The notes under the pieces: model-generated
What the model saw: the letters and a program-made list of their open reading frames with translations, nothing else
Databases searched by the model: none
What the model was told of the DNA's origin: nothing
From: Gemmatimonadales bacterium
GTDB taxonomy: Bacteria; Gemmatimonadota; Gemmatimonadetes; Gemmatimonadales; GWC2-71-9
Length of the DNA stretch: 7,920 nt
Assembly (NCBI GenBank): GCA_013812695.1
Contig: JACCSZ010000155.1
Location: 1-7,920, forward strand
Direction of reading: 5' to 3'
Shown here: positions 1-7,200 of the stretch, in pieces
How the letters are laid out: each line of letters starts with the position of its first letter
How positions within the stretch are numbered: position 1 is the stretch's first letter
Translations under genes and position numbers: made by a program

Positions 1-89
1 GACCTTCTCGACGCGGTCGGAGCGATGGCGCACCGCAGCATCAGCGCGCGGTCGCGGGCGTCGAGCCGAACCAGCAGGGGCGCGGACAT
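1..89 (-). CDS. Partial protein, N-terminus only; possibly a PAP2-family membrane phosphatase
   Basis: An ATG on the minus strand at 89-87 opens a frame that stays open to the left edge, giving 29 codons. The product begins MSAPLLVRLDARDRALMLRC and continues into a basic stretch (TASRR). A weak purine run (GAAG) lies about 5 bases upstream of the ATG. The pattern of a short LxRLDxRDRAL helix followed by a basic segment resembles the cytoplasmic N-terminus of PAP2-type phosphatases (undecaprenyl-diphosphatase/lipid phosphatase-like), but no catalytic motif is inside the window, so this is only a guess. It is divergent from the glycosyltransferase at 248, separated by 158 bases that would have to hold both promoters. 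The gene could also be something unrelated, or a spurious open frame. Confidence 0.4.
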   Translation of the reverse strand, partial: MSAPLLVRLDARDRALMLRCAIAPTASRR

Positions 90-238
90 CGTCTTCGAAC
101 TTGCCGCCCGCAAGCGACGCCCCAGTCATGCCGGCGCTACGAGCGGGTAACGTTCTCCGCCGCGAATGCGACGGATCGAGACGCCGCCGTCATGGCGCCG
201 TGACCGATCAGACGCAGGTTGCGTCGTCCGCGACCGAC

Positions 239-242
239 GGAG
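239..242 (+). promoter_or_regulatory. Shine-Dalgarno for the glycosyltransferase
   Basis: GGAG lies 5 bases before the ATG at 248. It decides the start: neither the upstream in-frame TTG at 101 nor the GTG at 200 has a comparable site, and residues encoded before 248 do not look like glycosyltransferase sequence. Confidence 0.6.
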
Positions 243-247
243 CGTCG

Positions 248-1555
248 ATGCGCGTCCTGTACTGCACCGATACCTATCCGCCGCAGATCAACGGCGTTTC
301 CATCGTGACCGCGCTGAGCGTGACGGGCCTGGCCCGCCGTGGCTGGGAATGCGCGGTCGTCGCCCCGCGTTACCCGGTGGCGGTCCACGCGGACTGGCGC
401 GGGGACGGCGAGGCGGGCTCCGCCGCGGTGACCAGCCTGCCAAGCGTGGCGCTGCCCGGCTACCGCGAGATCCGCCTGGCCACCTCCGGCCGGTCTGACG
501 TGCGGCGGGTCCTGAACCACTTCCGACCCGATCTCGTGCACTGCGAGACCGAATTTGCAATTGGCCGCATGGGCCAGCGGGCCGGACTGGCGGCCGGCCT
601 TCCGCTCGTATCGTCGTATCACACCGACTTCGGACGGTACTCCGAAGCGTACGGATTGCCCTGGCTGCGCCGCGCGGTCCAGGGTTACCTGACCCGCTTC
701 CACCTTCGGAGTCGGCGGGTGTACACGCCCTCGGCGGCCGCGAAGGCGGATCTCGGTCGTCTGGGCGTCGGGCAGGTGGAGGTCTGGGGGCGGGGCGTGG
801 ACACGACCGTGTTCCACCCGCGCCGCCGCAGCCAGGAGCTGCGCGAGCGCCTCGGTATGGGCAGCCGCTTCACGTTCCTGTACGTCGGACGGCTGGCCGC
901 GGAGAAGCGGGTAGATCTGGTGGTCGAGGCGTTCCGGCAGGCGTCGGCGCTCGTCCCGCATGGAGTGATTCACCTGATCATCGCGGGCACCGGTCCGCTC
1001 GAGCCGGCGCTCAAGAAGGCGGCGCCGCCGGACGTCACCTTCCTCGGTTTCCTCGACCGCCGGACGCTCCTCCCCGACGTGTACGCCAACTCCGATGCCT
1101 TCGTCTTCTCATCCGTTACCGAAACCCTCGGCCTCGTCGTGCTCGAGGCCATGGCGAGCGGCCTTCCCATCGTCGCCGCGCCTGAGGGCGGCGTCCGCGA
1201 CCATCTGCGCGACGGCGTGAACGGACTGACCTACCCCGCCGGGGATGCCGCCGCGATGGCGAGGGCCATGGTGCGTCTGGTCGCGGACTGGGAGCTGGCA
1301 CAGCGGCTGGCGGGAAACGCGCGCCAGACGGCGGAAGGGTTGAGCTGGGAGCGCGAGCTGGACCGGCTGGACGCGAGCTATCGCGAGGTGTGCGATGCGG
1401 GTGTGGGCGCCGAATCAGGCCTGCCCGTCGGGAAACACGCAGGTGACCGTCGTGCCGCGACCCCGCTCGCTCTCGGCGGACACGCGCCCGCCGTGCGCCT
1501 CGACGAGATGCTTGACGATGGCCAGGCCCAGCCCGGTGCCCCCTTCCTCGCGTGA
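248..1555 (+). CDS. GT4-family glycosyltransferase (mannosyltransferase-like, MgtA/PimB type)
   Basis: Predicted cytoplasmic or membrane-associated retaining glycosyltransferase of the GT-B fold, family 4, moving a sugar from a nucleotide-sugar (probably GDP-mannose or UDP-sugar) to a lipid or glycan acceptor. The 435-aa product starts MRVLYCTDTYPPQINGVS, the classic acceptor-side loop of this family. DLVHCETEFAIG and SYHTDF follow in the N-terminal Rossmann domain. The donor domain has RGVDTTVFHP (about 182-191), YVGRLAAEKR (212-221, with R215 and K220 as likely phosphate-contacting residues) and the E-x7-E pair E292/E300 in ETLGLVVLEAMASG. Conserved similarity ends near residue 383 (SYREV); members are usually about 380-400 aa. 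The last 46 residues (390-435) are encoded antisense to the kinase gene and look like an accidental tail. The exact donor and acceptor cannot be told from sequence. Its neighbour on the left may be a lipid phosphatase, which would fit glycolipid or envelope synthesis. Confidence 0.9.
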   Translation: MRVLYCTDTYPPQINGVSIVTALSVTGLARRGWECAVVAPRYPVAVHADWRGDGEAGSAAVTSLPSVALPGYREIRLATSGRSDVRRVLNHFRPDLVHCETEFAIGRMGQRAGLAAGLPLVSSYHTDFGRYSEAYGLPWLRRAVQGYLTRFHLRSRRVYTPSAAAKADLGRLGVGQVEVWGRGVDTTVFHPRRRSQELRERLGMGSRFTFLYVGRLAAEKRVDLVVEAFRQASALVPHGVIHLIIAGTGPLEPALKKAAPPDVTFLGFLDRRTLLPDVYANSDAFVFSSVTETLGLVVLEAMASGLPIVAAPEGGVRDHLRDGVNGLTYPAGDAAAMARAMVRLVADWELAQRLAGNARQTAEGLSWERELDRLDASYREVCDAGVGAESGLPVGKHAGDRRAATPLALGGHAPAVRLDEMLDDGQAQPGAPFLA

Positions 1556-3127
1556 GCGCGAGTGGTCGGCGCGGTAGAACCGCTCGAAGATGCGAGGGAG
1601 ATGCTCGCGCGCGATCCCCCCGCCGTTGTCGCGGACGCTGACGGCGGTCGCGGCCCCCGTCCGCCGGCTCTGGACGGTGATGTGTCCGCCCTCCGGCGTG
1701 TGGCGGAGCGAATTGTCCATCAGGTTGGTGAGCACCTGCCGCAGTGCGTCGAGATCCGCGACGACCACGGCCGCGTCGGGCTCCGCGTCCACGGCGAACG
1801 CGACGCGCGACGCGTCCGCGCTTCCGGCCATCGCCGCCCACGACTCCCGCGCCACCGCCGCGATGTCGACCTCGGTCCGGCTCGGCTGCCACCGCCCCGC
1901 TTCGATCCGCGAGAGGTCGAGCAGGTCATCCACCAGCCGCTGCATGCGGCGCGCGTTATTGAGAATCGTCCTCAGAAAGCGGTGGGTGGTCTCGGGCTCG
2001 GTGGCGTCGCTCAGCAGCGTCTCGGCGTAGCCCGAGATCGACGTGAGCGGCGTCTTGAGCTCGTGGGACACGTTGGCGACGAAATCCCGGCGGACCGCCT
2101 CGAGGCGGCGCACCTCGGTGAGGTCGTGGAGCACGAGCACGGCGCCCCCGGCCGGCAGCGGTCGCGCGTTCACCAGAAAGACCCGGTCGTCCATCTCGAG
2201 CTGGCGGTCCTGGACCGGCTGGCCGTCCAGCACCACGTCCACGACCTCGCGCGCGGCCTTGACGCGGAACAGTTCGGCCACGACCGGCAGCGGCTCGGTC
2301 GGTCCGTAGCCCAGGAGCCGGCGCGCGGCAGGATTGGCGGTGACGATGCGGCCGCGCTCGTCCGCGGCGATGACCCCCTCCACCATGGACTCCACCAGCG
2401 CCGCCGATTCGGCCTGTTCGTGACGGAGCTCGTCGAAGCGGTCGCCGAGCTGCCGGTGCATCTGCCGAAGCGCCTGCACCAGCACGTTGATGTCGGGAAT
2501 GCCGCTGCGGGGGAACCGTGGCGGGGAGCCCGCCGCGATCGCGCGCGCCGCCGCGGCGATGCTGGTGAGCGGTCGGGCGATCGAGCGGCCCGCCACCATC
2601 GCCAGCACCGACCCGATGCACAGCGCCACCAACGCGGCGCCGCCCACCGCGCGCTGCGCCCGGCCGATGGTCTCGTCCACCTGCGCCAGCTCCGCGGCCA
2701 CCCGGATCACGCCGGGCCCGCCCGGCACCGCGACGTAGATCAGCACCCGGCCCACGGTTTCGCTCAGGCGCTTCGCCACGCCGACGCCTTCGCCCAACGC
2801 GGCGCGGACCTCGGGCCGGGTGGCGTGGTTCTCGATGGCGGGCAGCGATCCGGGCGGAAAATCGCTGTCGGCGCGGACCCTCCCGGTGCGGTCGACCAGG
2901 GTGATGCGGTGGTTGTTCTGGACGGCCAGCCGGTGGACCGCTTGATCCCAGCCGAGTGAGTCGTCGGGAATGGCCTCGCGGATCAGGCGGGCTTCGCTGA
3001 TGAGGCCGCGGGCGATGTCGCCCTCGAGATCGCGCCGAAGCGAGCGCTCCGCGCCGAACAGGAGAATGAGAACCGCGAGGATCAGGATGAGGACGGTGCC
3101 GACGACCAGCCGCTGGGCAAAGCTCAC
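1415..3127 (-). CDS. PhoR-like membrane sensor histidine kinase (HAMP-PAS-HisKA-HATPase)
   Basis: A 570-aa sensor kinase that autophosphorylates on His and passes phosphate to the response regulator encoded just upstream. Order of parts: transmembrane helix about 8-25; extracytoplasmic sensor region about 26-157; second transmembrane helix about 158-180; HAMP linker about 175-230; PAS domain about 240-330; HisKA with H355 in FVANVSHELKTPLTS; HATPase_c with N-box N468/N472 (LTNLMDNSLRHTP), G1 DNGGGI (500-505), F-box RIFERFYRAD (512-521) and G2 GGTGLGLAI (529-537). All catalytic motifs look intact. The start is GTG at 3127, whose GTGA overlaps the regulator's stop, implying translational coupling. 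HAMP plus PAS between a periplasmic domain and HisKA is the PhoR/PnpS plan, but the signal is not proven. The last 46 codons overlap the convergent glycosyltransferase gene. No intrinsic terminator is visible at this end. Confidence 0.93.
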   Translation of the reverse strand: MSFAQRLVVGTVLILILAVLILLFGAERSLRRDLEGDIARGLISEARLIREAIPDDSLGWDQAVHRLAVQNNHRITLVDRTGRVRADSDFPPGSLPAIENHATRPEVRAALGEGVGVAKRLSETVGRVLIYVAVPGGPGVIRVAAELAQVDETIGRAQRAVGGAALVALCIGSVLAMVAGRSIARPLTSIAAAARAIAAGSPPRFPRSGIPDINVLVQALRQMHRQLGDRFDELRHEQAESAALVESMVEGVIAADERGRIVTANPAARRLLGYGPTEPLPVVAELFRVKAAREVVDVVLDGQPVQDRQLEMDDRVFLVNARPLPAGGAVLVLHDLTEVRRLEAVRRDFVANVSHELKTPLTSISGYAETLLSDATEPETTHRFLRTILNNARRMQRLVDDLLDLSRIEAGRWQPSRTEVDIAAVARESWAAMAGSADASRVAFAVDAEPDAAVVVADLDALRQVLTNLMDNSLRHTPEGGHITVQSRRTGAATAVSVRDNGGGIAREHLPRIFERFYRADHSRSREEGGTGLGLAIVKHLVEAHGGRVSAESERGRGTTVTCVFPDGQA

Positions 3128-3831
3128 CGCGCTCGGACCCCGCGCTCCGAGCCGCGAAAGCGGTAGCCGAAGCCGCGCACGGTCTCGATCAGCTTGCCCG
3201 ACTCGCCCAGCTTGCTCCGGAGCCGCTGCACGTGCATGTCGACGGTACGCGTCTGGATGTCGGGCTGCGCTTCCCACACCGTCTCCAGCAGTTGCGGGCG
3301 GGTCTGGACCCGTCCGCGCCGCTCGACCAGCGTGAGCAGCAGCTTGTACTCGGTGGCGGTGAGGTTGAGCTCCTCGCCGTCCACGCTGGCGCGGTGGGCC
3401 GAGCGGTCGATGGAGATCGGCCCGGCGGCCAGGGTGGAGCCCGCGGTCACCGGCGGCGAGCCGAGCCGGCGGAGCAGGGCGCGCACCCGAAGCGACAGCT
3501 CCTGCGGCGAGAACGGCTTGGTCAAATAGTCGTCGGCGCCGAGCGAGAGGCCGCGGATCCGGTCGGTTTCCTCGCGCCGCGCCGTCAGCAGGATGACGCC
3601 GACGTCCCGGGTCTCGTCCCTCCGCCGGAGTTCGGTGAGCACATCGTAGCCGGACACCCCCGGCAGCATGAGGTCCAGGATGACGATGTCCGGCCGTTCC
3701 TCGCGCGCCGCCTTGAGGGCATCCGGGCCGGTGTTCGCGGTCGAGACCCGGAAGCCGGCCTTGGCCAGGTGGTAGGCGACCAGCGCCGTGATGTCCGGTT
3801 CGTCGTCGACCACGAGGATGCGATGCGTCAT
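3124..3831 (-). CDS. OmpR/PhoB-family response regulator
   Basis: A 235-aa two-component transcription factor. The receiver domain (about 4-120) has the acidic pocket D9/D10, phosphoacceptor D53 in DIVILDLMLPG, switch T83 in ILLTA and K105 in LTKPFSPQEL, all the residues needed for phosphorylation. The winged-helix DNA-binding domain (about 133-228) contains NLTATEYKLLLTLVERRGRV, RTVDMHVQRLRSKLG and the final hairpin IETVRGFGYRF. Length and layout match PhoB/OmpR proteins. The start is ATG at 3831, which overlaps the stop of the upstream repressor (ATGA), preceded by a good ribosome site. Its stop overlaps the kinase start by four bases, so the kinase is the cognate partner. PhoB is the closest named analogue I would offer because the kinase is PhoR-like and the divergent operon encodes a nucleotidase; target genes are not shown by the sequence. 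Confidence 0.95.
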   Translation of the reverse strand: MTHRILVVDDEPDITALVAYHLAKAGFRVSTANTGPDALKAAREERPDIVILDLMLPGVSGYDVLTELRRRDETRDVGVILLTARREETDRIRGLSLGADDYLTKPFSPQELSLRVRALLRRLGSPPVTAGSTLAAGPISIDRSAHRASVDGEELNLTATEYKLLLTLVERRGRVQTRPQLLETVWEAQPDIQTRTVDMHVQRLRSKLGESGKLIETVRGFGYRFRGSERGVRAR

Positions 3832-4193
3832 GACGGTCTCTCCACCCGGGACCTGGTGTGCGAGCGGCTCCGCTCGGCGGCGCGCTCGCGCTCCTCGCGC
3901 ATGGTGCCGTCGTCGTGCATGACCGCGTCGAGGATCGCCGCAAGCAGGCGACCCTGCGCGCCGAGATCGCGGCGGAGCCGATAGAGTACGAACTGGGCGA
4001 TCGGGGTGTCGCGCACCACCTCGAGCCGGCGCAACACCTGGAGGTGGCGCGATACCGTCGGCTGCGGCAGCCCCAGCACCGCCTGCAGGTCGGACACGAA
4101 CAGCGGCGCCGCCGCCAGGCAGTTGAGGATCCGGAGCCGGGTGGGCTCGGCGACGGTGAGCAGCAACTCGGTGTTGGTCGGGGCAGGGTGCAT
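3828..4193 (-). CDS. ArsR/SmtB-like winged-helix transcriptional repressor
   Basis: A 121-aa dimeric winged-helix DNA-binding protein, first gene of the repressor-regulator-kinase operon. The core matches ArsR: LLLTVAEPTRLRILNCLAA (helix 1-2), FVSDLQAVLGLPQPTVSRHL (helix-turn-helix, about 32-51, recognition helix about 43-54) and the wing strand QFVLYRL. The metal-sensing ELCVCDL motif of arsenic/cadmium sensors is replaced by PLFVSDL, and the only cysteine is C25, so the classical alpha-3 metal site is absent. It may sense another ligand or act as a plain repressor. The C-terminal 25 or so residues are highly charged and Arg/Glu-rich. Start ATG at 4193 is chosen because family similarity begins right after it; an upstream in-frame ATG at 4262 would add 23 unlikely residues and read through the promoter. 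There is almost no leader and no clear ribosome site, so leaderless translation is possible. Autoregulation through the adjacent AT-rich region is likely but inferred. Confidence 0.9.
   Translation of the reverse strand: MHPAPTNTELLLTVAEPTRLRILNCLAAAPLFVSDLQAVLGLPQPTVSRHLQVLRRLEVVRDTPIAQFVLYRLRRDLGAQGRLLAAILDAVMHDDGTMREERERAAERSRSHTRSRVERPS
3838..3843 (-). promoter_or_regulatory. Shine-Dalgarno for the response regulator
   Basis: GGAGAG on the minus strand, 6 bases before the ATG at 3831. It lies inside the 3' end of the repressor gene and supports efficient coupled initiation at the ATGA overlap. Confidence 0.6.
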
Positions 4194-4230
4194 ATGCGGC
4201 AGTACATATATATACCGAGGCGAATATGCG
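4191..4230. promoter_or_regulatory. AT-rich divergent control region with operator-like repeats
   Basis: This is the most AT-rich spot in an otherwise very GC-rich window. The core GTACATATATATAC (4202-4215) is a near-palindrome with 6 of 7 base pairs matching. It is flanked by two direct copies of ATATGCG (4192-4198 and 4224-4230) whose starts are 32 bases apart, about three helical turns. The region sits between the start codons of the repressor and the nucleotidase. ArsR-family repressors commonly bind AT-rich imperfect palindromes at their own divergent promoters, so this is a reasonable operator candidate. Binding is inferred. Confidence 0.4.
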
Positions 4231-4233
4231 CAA
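4205..4233 (-). promoter_or_regulatory. Probable promoter of the repressor/two-component operon
   Basis: On the minus strand there is a sigma70-like pair: -35 TTGCGC (4233-4228) and -10 TATATG (4210-4205), separated by 17 bases. Transcription would start near 4198, only about 5 bases before the repressor ATG at 4193, implying a nearly leaderless message. The -35 box overlaps the proposed start codon of the divergent nucleotidase. Motif-based only. Confidence 0.45.
4217..4220 (+). promoter_or_regulatory. Shine-Dalgarno favouring the nucleotidase start at 4226
   Basis: GAGG lies 5 bases upstream of the ATG at 4226. The competing in-frame ATG at 4274 has only a GGGG run 3 bases away, which is poorly spaced. 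This site, plus the basic n-region it would add, is why the longer start was chosen. Confidence 0.5.
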
Positions 4234-7200
4234 GGGTGCAGGCCATCGCCCCGCGCGCCCATATTTGGGGCCGATGCTCACCCTCCTCAGCGCGCTCGTG
4301 CTCGCCGCCGCTCCGCTCCAGGACACGGCGCACGTCGTGCTCGTGGCCACCACGGACGTGCACGGCCGCGCCACGGATTGGGACTACGTGGCGGACCGTC
4401 CCTTCGCGGGGGGCCTGTCGCGCGTGGCGTCGGTGGTGGATTCGCTGCGGGCCCGCTATCCCGGCCAGGTGGTGGTCGTCGACGCGGGCGACCTGCTGCA
4501 GGGCGACGCGTTCGCCACGTACTTCGCCCGCGTGACGCCTTCGCATCCGCACCCCATCGTCGAGGCGATGAACCTGGCCGGCTACGACGCGGCCACGCCG
4601 GGCAACCATGATTTCGACTGGGGCCTTCCGTTTCTGATGCGGGCCGTGGCGGACGCGCGATTCCCCTACGTCAGCGCCAACCTCTTCGCCGCCCGGGGCG
4701 ACACGCTGCTCTTCCCGGCCTACCGCGTCGTCCGGCGGCAGCGCATTCGGATCGCCATCGCCGGGTTCACCACGCCGGGCGCTCTGGTCTGGAATCGGGA
4801 CCAGTTGGCCGGCCACGCGCGGGTCGCGCCGATCGCGGCCGTGGCCGGGCCCACGCTCGAGGCCATGCGCCGCGACGCCGACGTCGCCGTGGCGGTCGTG
4901 CACTCGGGACTCGGCGGCCGAGATTCGTACGACACCACCGGCGTGGGCGAGGAGCACGCGGCCGGAGCGTTCGCCGGCCTGGCGGCGCGCCCCGACGTCG
5001 TCGTCGTCGGCCACTCGCACCGCGAGATCCGCGACTCCGTCATCGGCGGTGTGCACTTCGTCCAGCCGCGACCGCGTGGCGCGAGCGTCTCGGTCGTCCA
5101 CCTGGATCTCGCGCACGAGGACGCGGGATGGCGGGTGCGGAGGATTCACGCGGACCTGGTCTCGACCGCCGGGGTGGCCGCCTCGCCGCTGTTGGCCCAG
5201 CGGCTTGCGCCCGCTCGCGACTCCGTGCGCGCGTGGGTCCGGAGTGCGATCGGCCTCGCCCTCGCCCCGATGCGCGCCGGGGGCGCGCGCGCGGGACCCG
5301 ACCCCATACTCGATTTCGTACACGACGTACAGCGCCGGCGTACGGGCGCCGAGCTGAGCGCGACGTCGGCGTTCGACCTCCGGGCGGGATTCGACCCGGA
5401 CACGATCCGCGTCGCCCACGTGCTGGGGCTCTATCCGTTCGACAATACGCTCCGCGCCGTCCGGATCAGCGGGGCGCAGCTCAAGGCATACCTCGAGTGG
5501 AGCGCGCGGTACTTCCTGGTGGATCCCGCCGGCCGGGTCGGGCTCAACGATTCGGTGCCGGGCTACGACTACGACATGGTGGCGGGCGCGCACTACGAGA
5601 TCGATCTCCGGCGCCCGCTCGGCGACCGCATCCGGGGCCTGAGCGTGCGGGGCCGGCCGGTCGGGCCCGCCGACAGCTTCACCATGGCCGTCAACAGCCA
5701 CCGCCTGACCGGCGCCGGCGGGTACGACATGCTACGCGGCGCGCCGGTGGTGTACGACAAGGGCGAGCGCCTGCCCGAGCTGTTGATCGATGCCGTCCGG
5801 ACGCGGAGCCCGATCGATCCGGCGCACTACGCCCTCTCCGATTTTCGCATCGTGCCCGAGGCCGCCGACCGCGCGGTTCGCGCGCGCTTCGGCCTGCCCG
5901 CGCGGCCCAGTCCCAAGGCGGCGCGCGACACCGTGCTCCTCCGCATACTCGCCACCGGCGATCTGCACGGCGCCTTCGCGCGGGCCGCCGGCCCGCTCGC
6001 GGGCGCGCTTGACAGCCTGGCCGACGACTGCGCGTGCGCTCAGCTCCGGCTCGACGCCGGCGACGCGATGCAGGGCTCGCCGCTCCAGAACCAGACCCGG
6101 GGGCGCGCCGGTATGGAGCTGCTCGCCGGGCTCGGCTACGCCGCGGCGGCCCTTGGCGACCGCGACTTCGACTGGCCCACCGATGTGCTGAGGCAGCGGC
6201 TGAAGGAGTCGCCGTATCCGTGGCTTGCCGCCAACGTCGTGGACAGCGTCACGGGCCGGCGGCCGGACTGGATCGTGCCCTGGCGGACGCTGGAGGTGGG
6301 CGGACTGTCGGTCGCGGTGATCGGCTATGTCACGCCGGATACCAAGCGCACGCTGCCCGCCGACCGCACGCGCGGACTCAGCTTCGGCGAGGGCGAGCTG
6401 GCGTTGCACGACGTGCTCGCCGAAGTGGCGGCGCGGCGGCCCGCGGCCACCATTCTCCTGGCGCACGCGGGCGGCGCATGCGACGCGGTGGCCTGCACCG
6501 GCGAGATCGTGCGCCTGGCGGAGCAGCTCGGCGGCCGCGGCGTGAGCCTGATCGTGGCCGGGCACACCCATCAGGTGATGACAACGACTGTCGCGGGAAT
6601 CCCCATTCTCCAGCCCGGGAGCGGCGGATCGATGGTAGGCGTGGCGGATCTGGTGAAGACCCCCGCGGGCGGGCTCGACATCCGGCTCGGGGTGGTGGTG
6701 GTGGACTCCACCCGCTCGGGCGGCAAGGCCCCGTTCCGCGCCGCGCTCGAGCTGTATCGGAGGCGGAACGACAGCCTGATGGCGCGTCCGCTCGCCGACA
6801 TGAAGCGGCCGCTGGTGCGCGCCGGCGCGCAGCACCCGCTCGGAGGGCTGGTGGCGGAAGCGCGGCGCAATGCGCTCCGGACCGACCTGGGACTGGTCCG
6901 GACCGAGACGATCCGCGCGGATCTCCCGGCCGGCCCCGTGACATACGCGCGGCTCGTGGCGGTCGAGCCCGCGCGGAGCGAGCTTGTCCGGCTCACGGTC
7001 ACCGGGGCGCAGGTGACGGCGCTGCTCGAGCGCGTGCTCGCGGGGTCCGACGGGCCCACCGCGCACCTCGCCGGCGCGCAGGTGCGCTACGATCCGCGGG
7101 CCGTTGCCGGCAAGCGCGTGCGCGGCGTCGTGCTCCAGGGCGGGCGAAAGCTGCGCGACCGCGACCAGCTCACCCTCGCCACCGACGAGGCCAGCGCCAA

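Noticed and set aside
101..247. N-terminal extension of the glycosyltransferase from TTG at 101
   Set aside because: The 49 extra residues are unlike the family, and a good GGAG site supports ATG at 248.
137..973. A 278-codon minus-strand open frame opposite the glycosyltransferase
   Set aside because: Shadow frame: composition is low-complexity and the plus-strand frame carries the GT4 motifs.
1380..1560. Intrinsic terminator between the convergent glycosyltransferase and kinase genes
   Set aside because: The genes overlap and no hairpin followed by a T-run is present on either strand.
1562..2959. A 465-codon plus-strand open frame opposite the kinase
   Set aside because: It is the antisense of conserved kinase domains, with no family resemblance and no plausible start context.
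4202..4215. TA-repeat as a microsatellite or recombination site
   Set aside because: It is only about ten bases of alternating TA and coincides with a well-spaced -10 element, so a promoter/operator role is simpler.
1415..5701. A 1428-codon open frame on the minus strand covering kinase and far beyond
   Set aside because: Only 1415-3127 is kinase-like. The rest is antisense to the nucleotidase or out of frame with the regulator and repressor, with low-complexity Arg/Ala/His sequence typical of GC-rich shadow frames.
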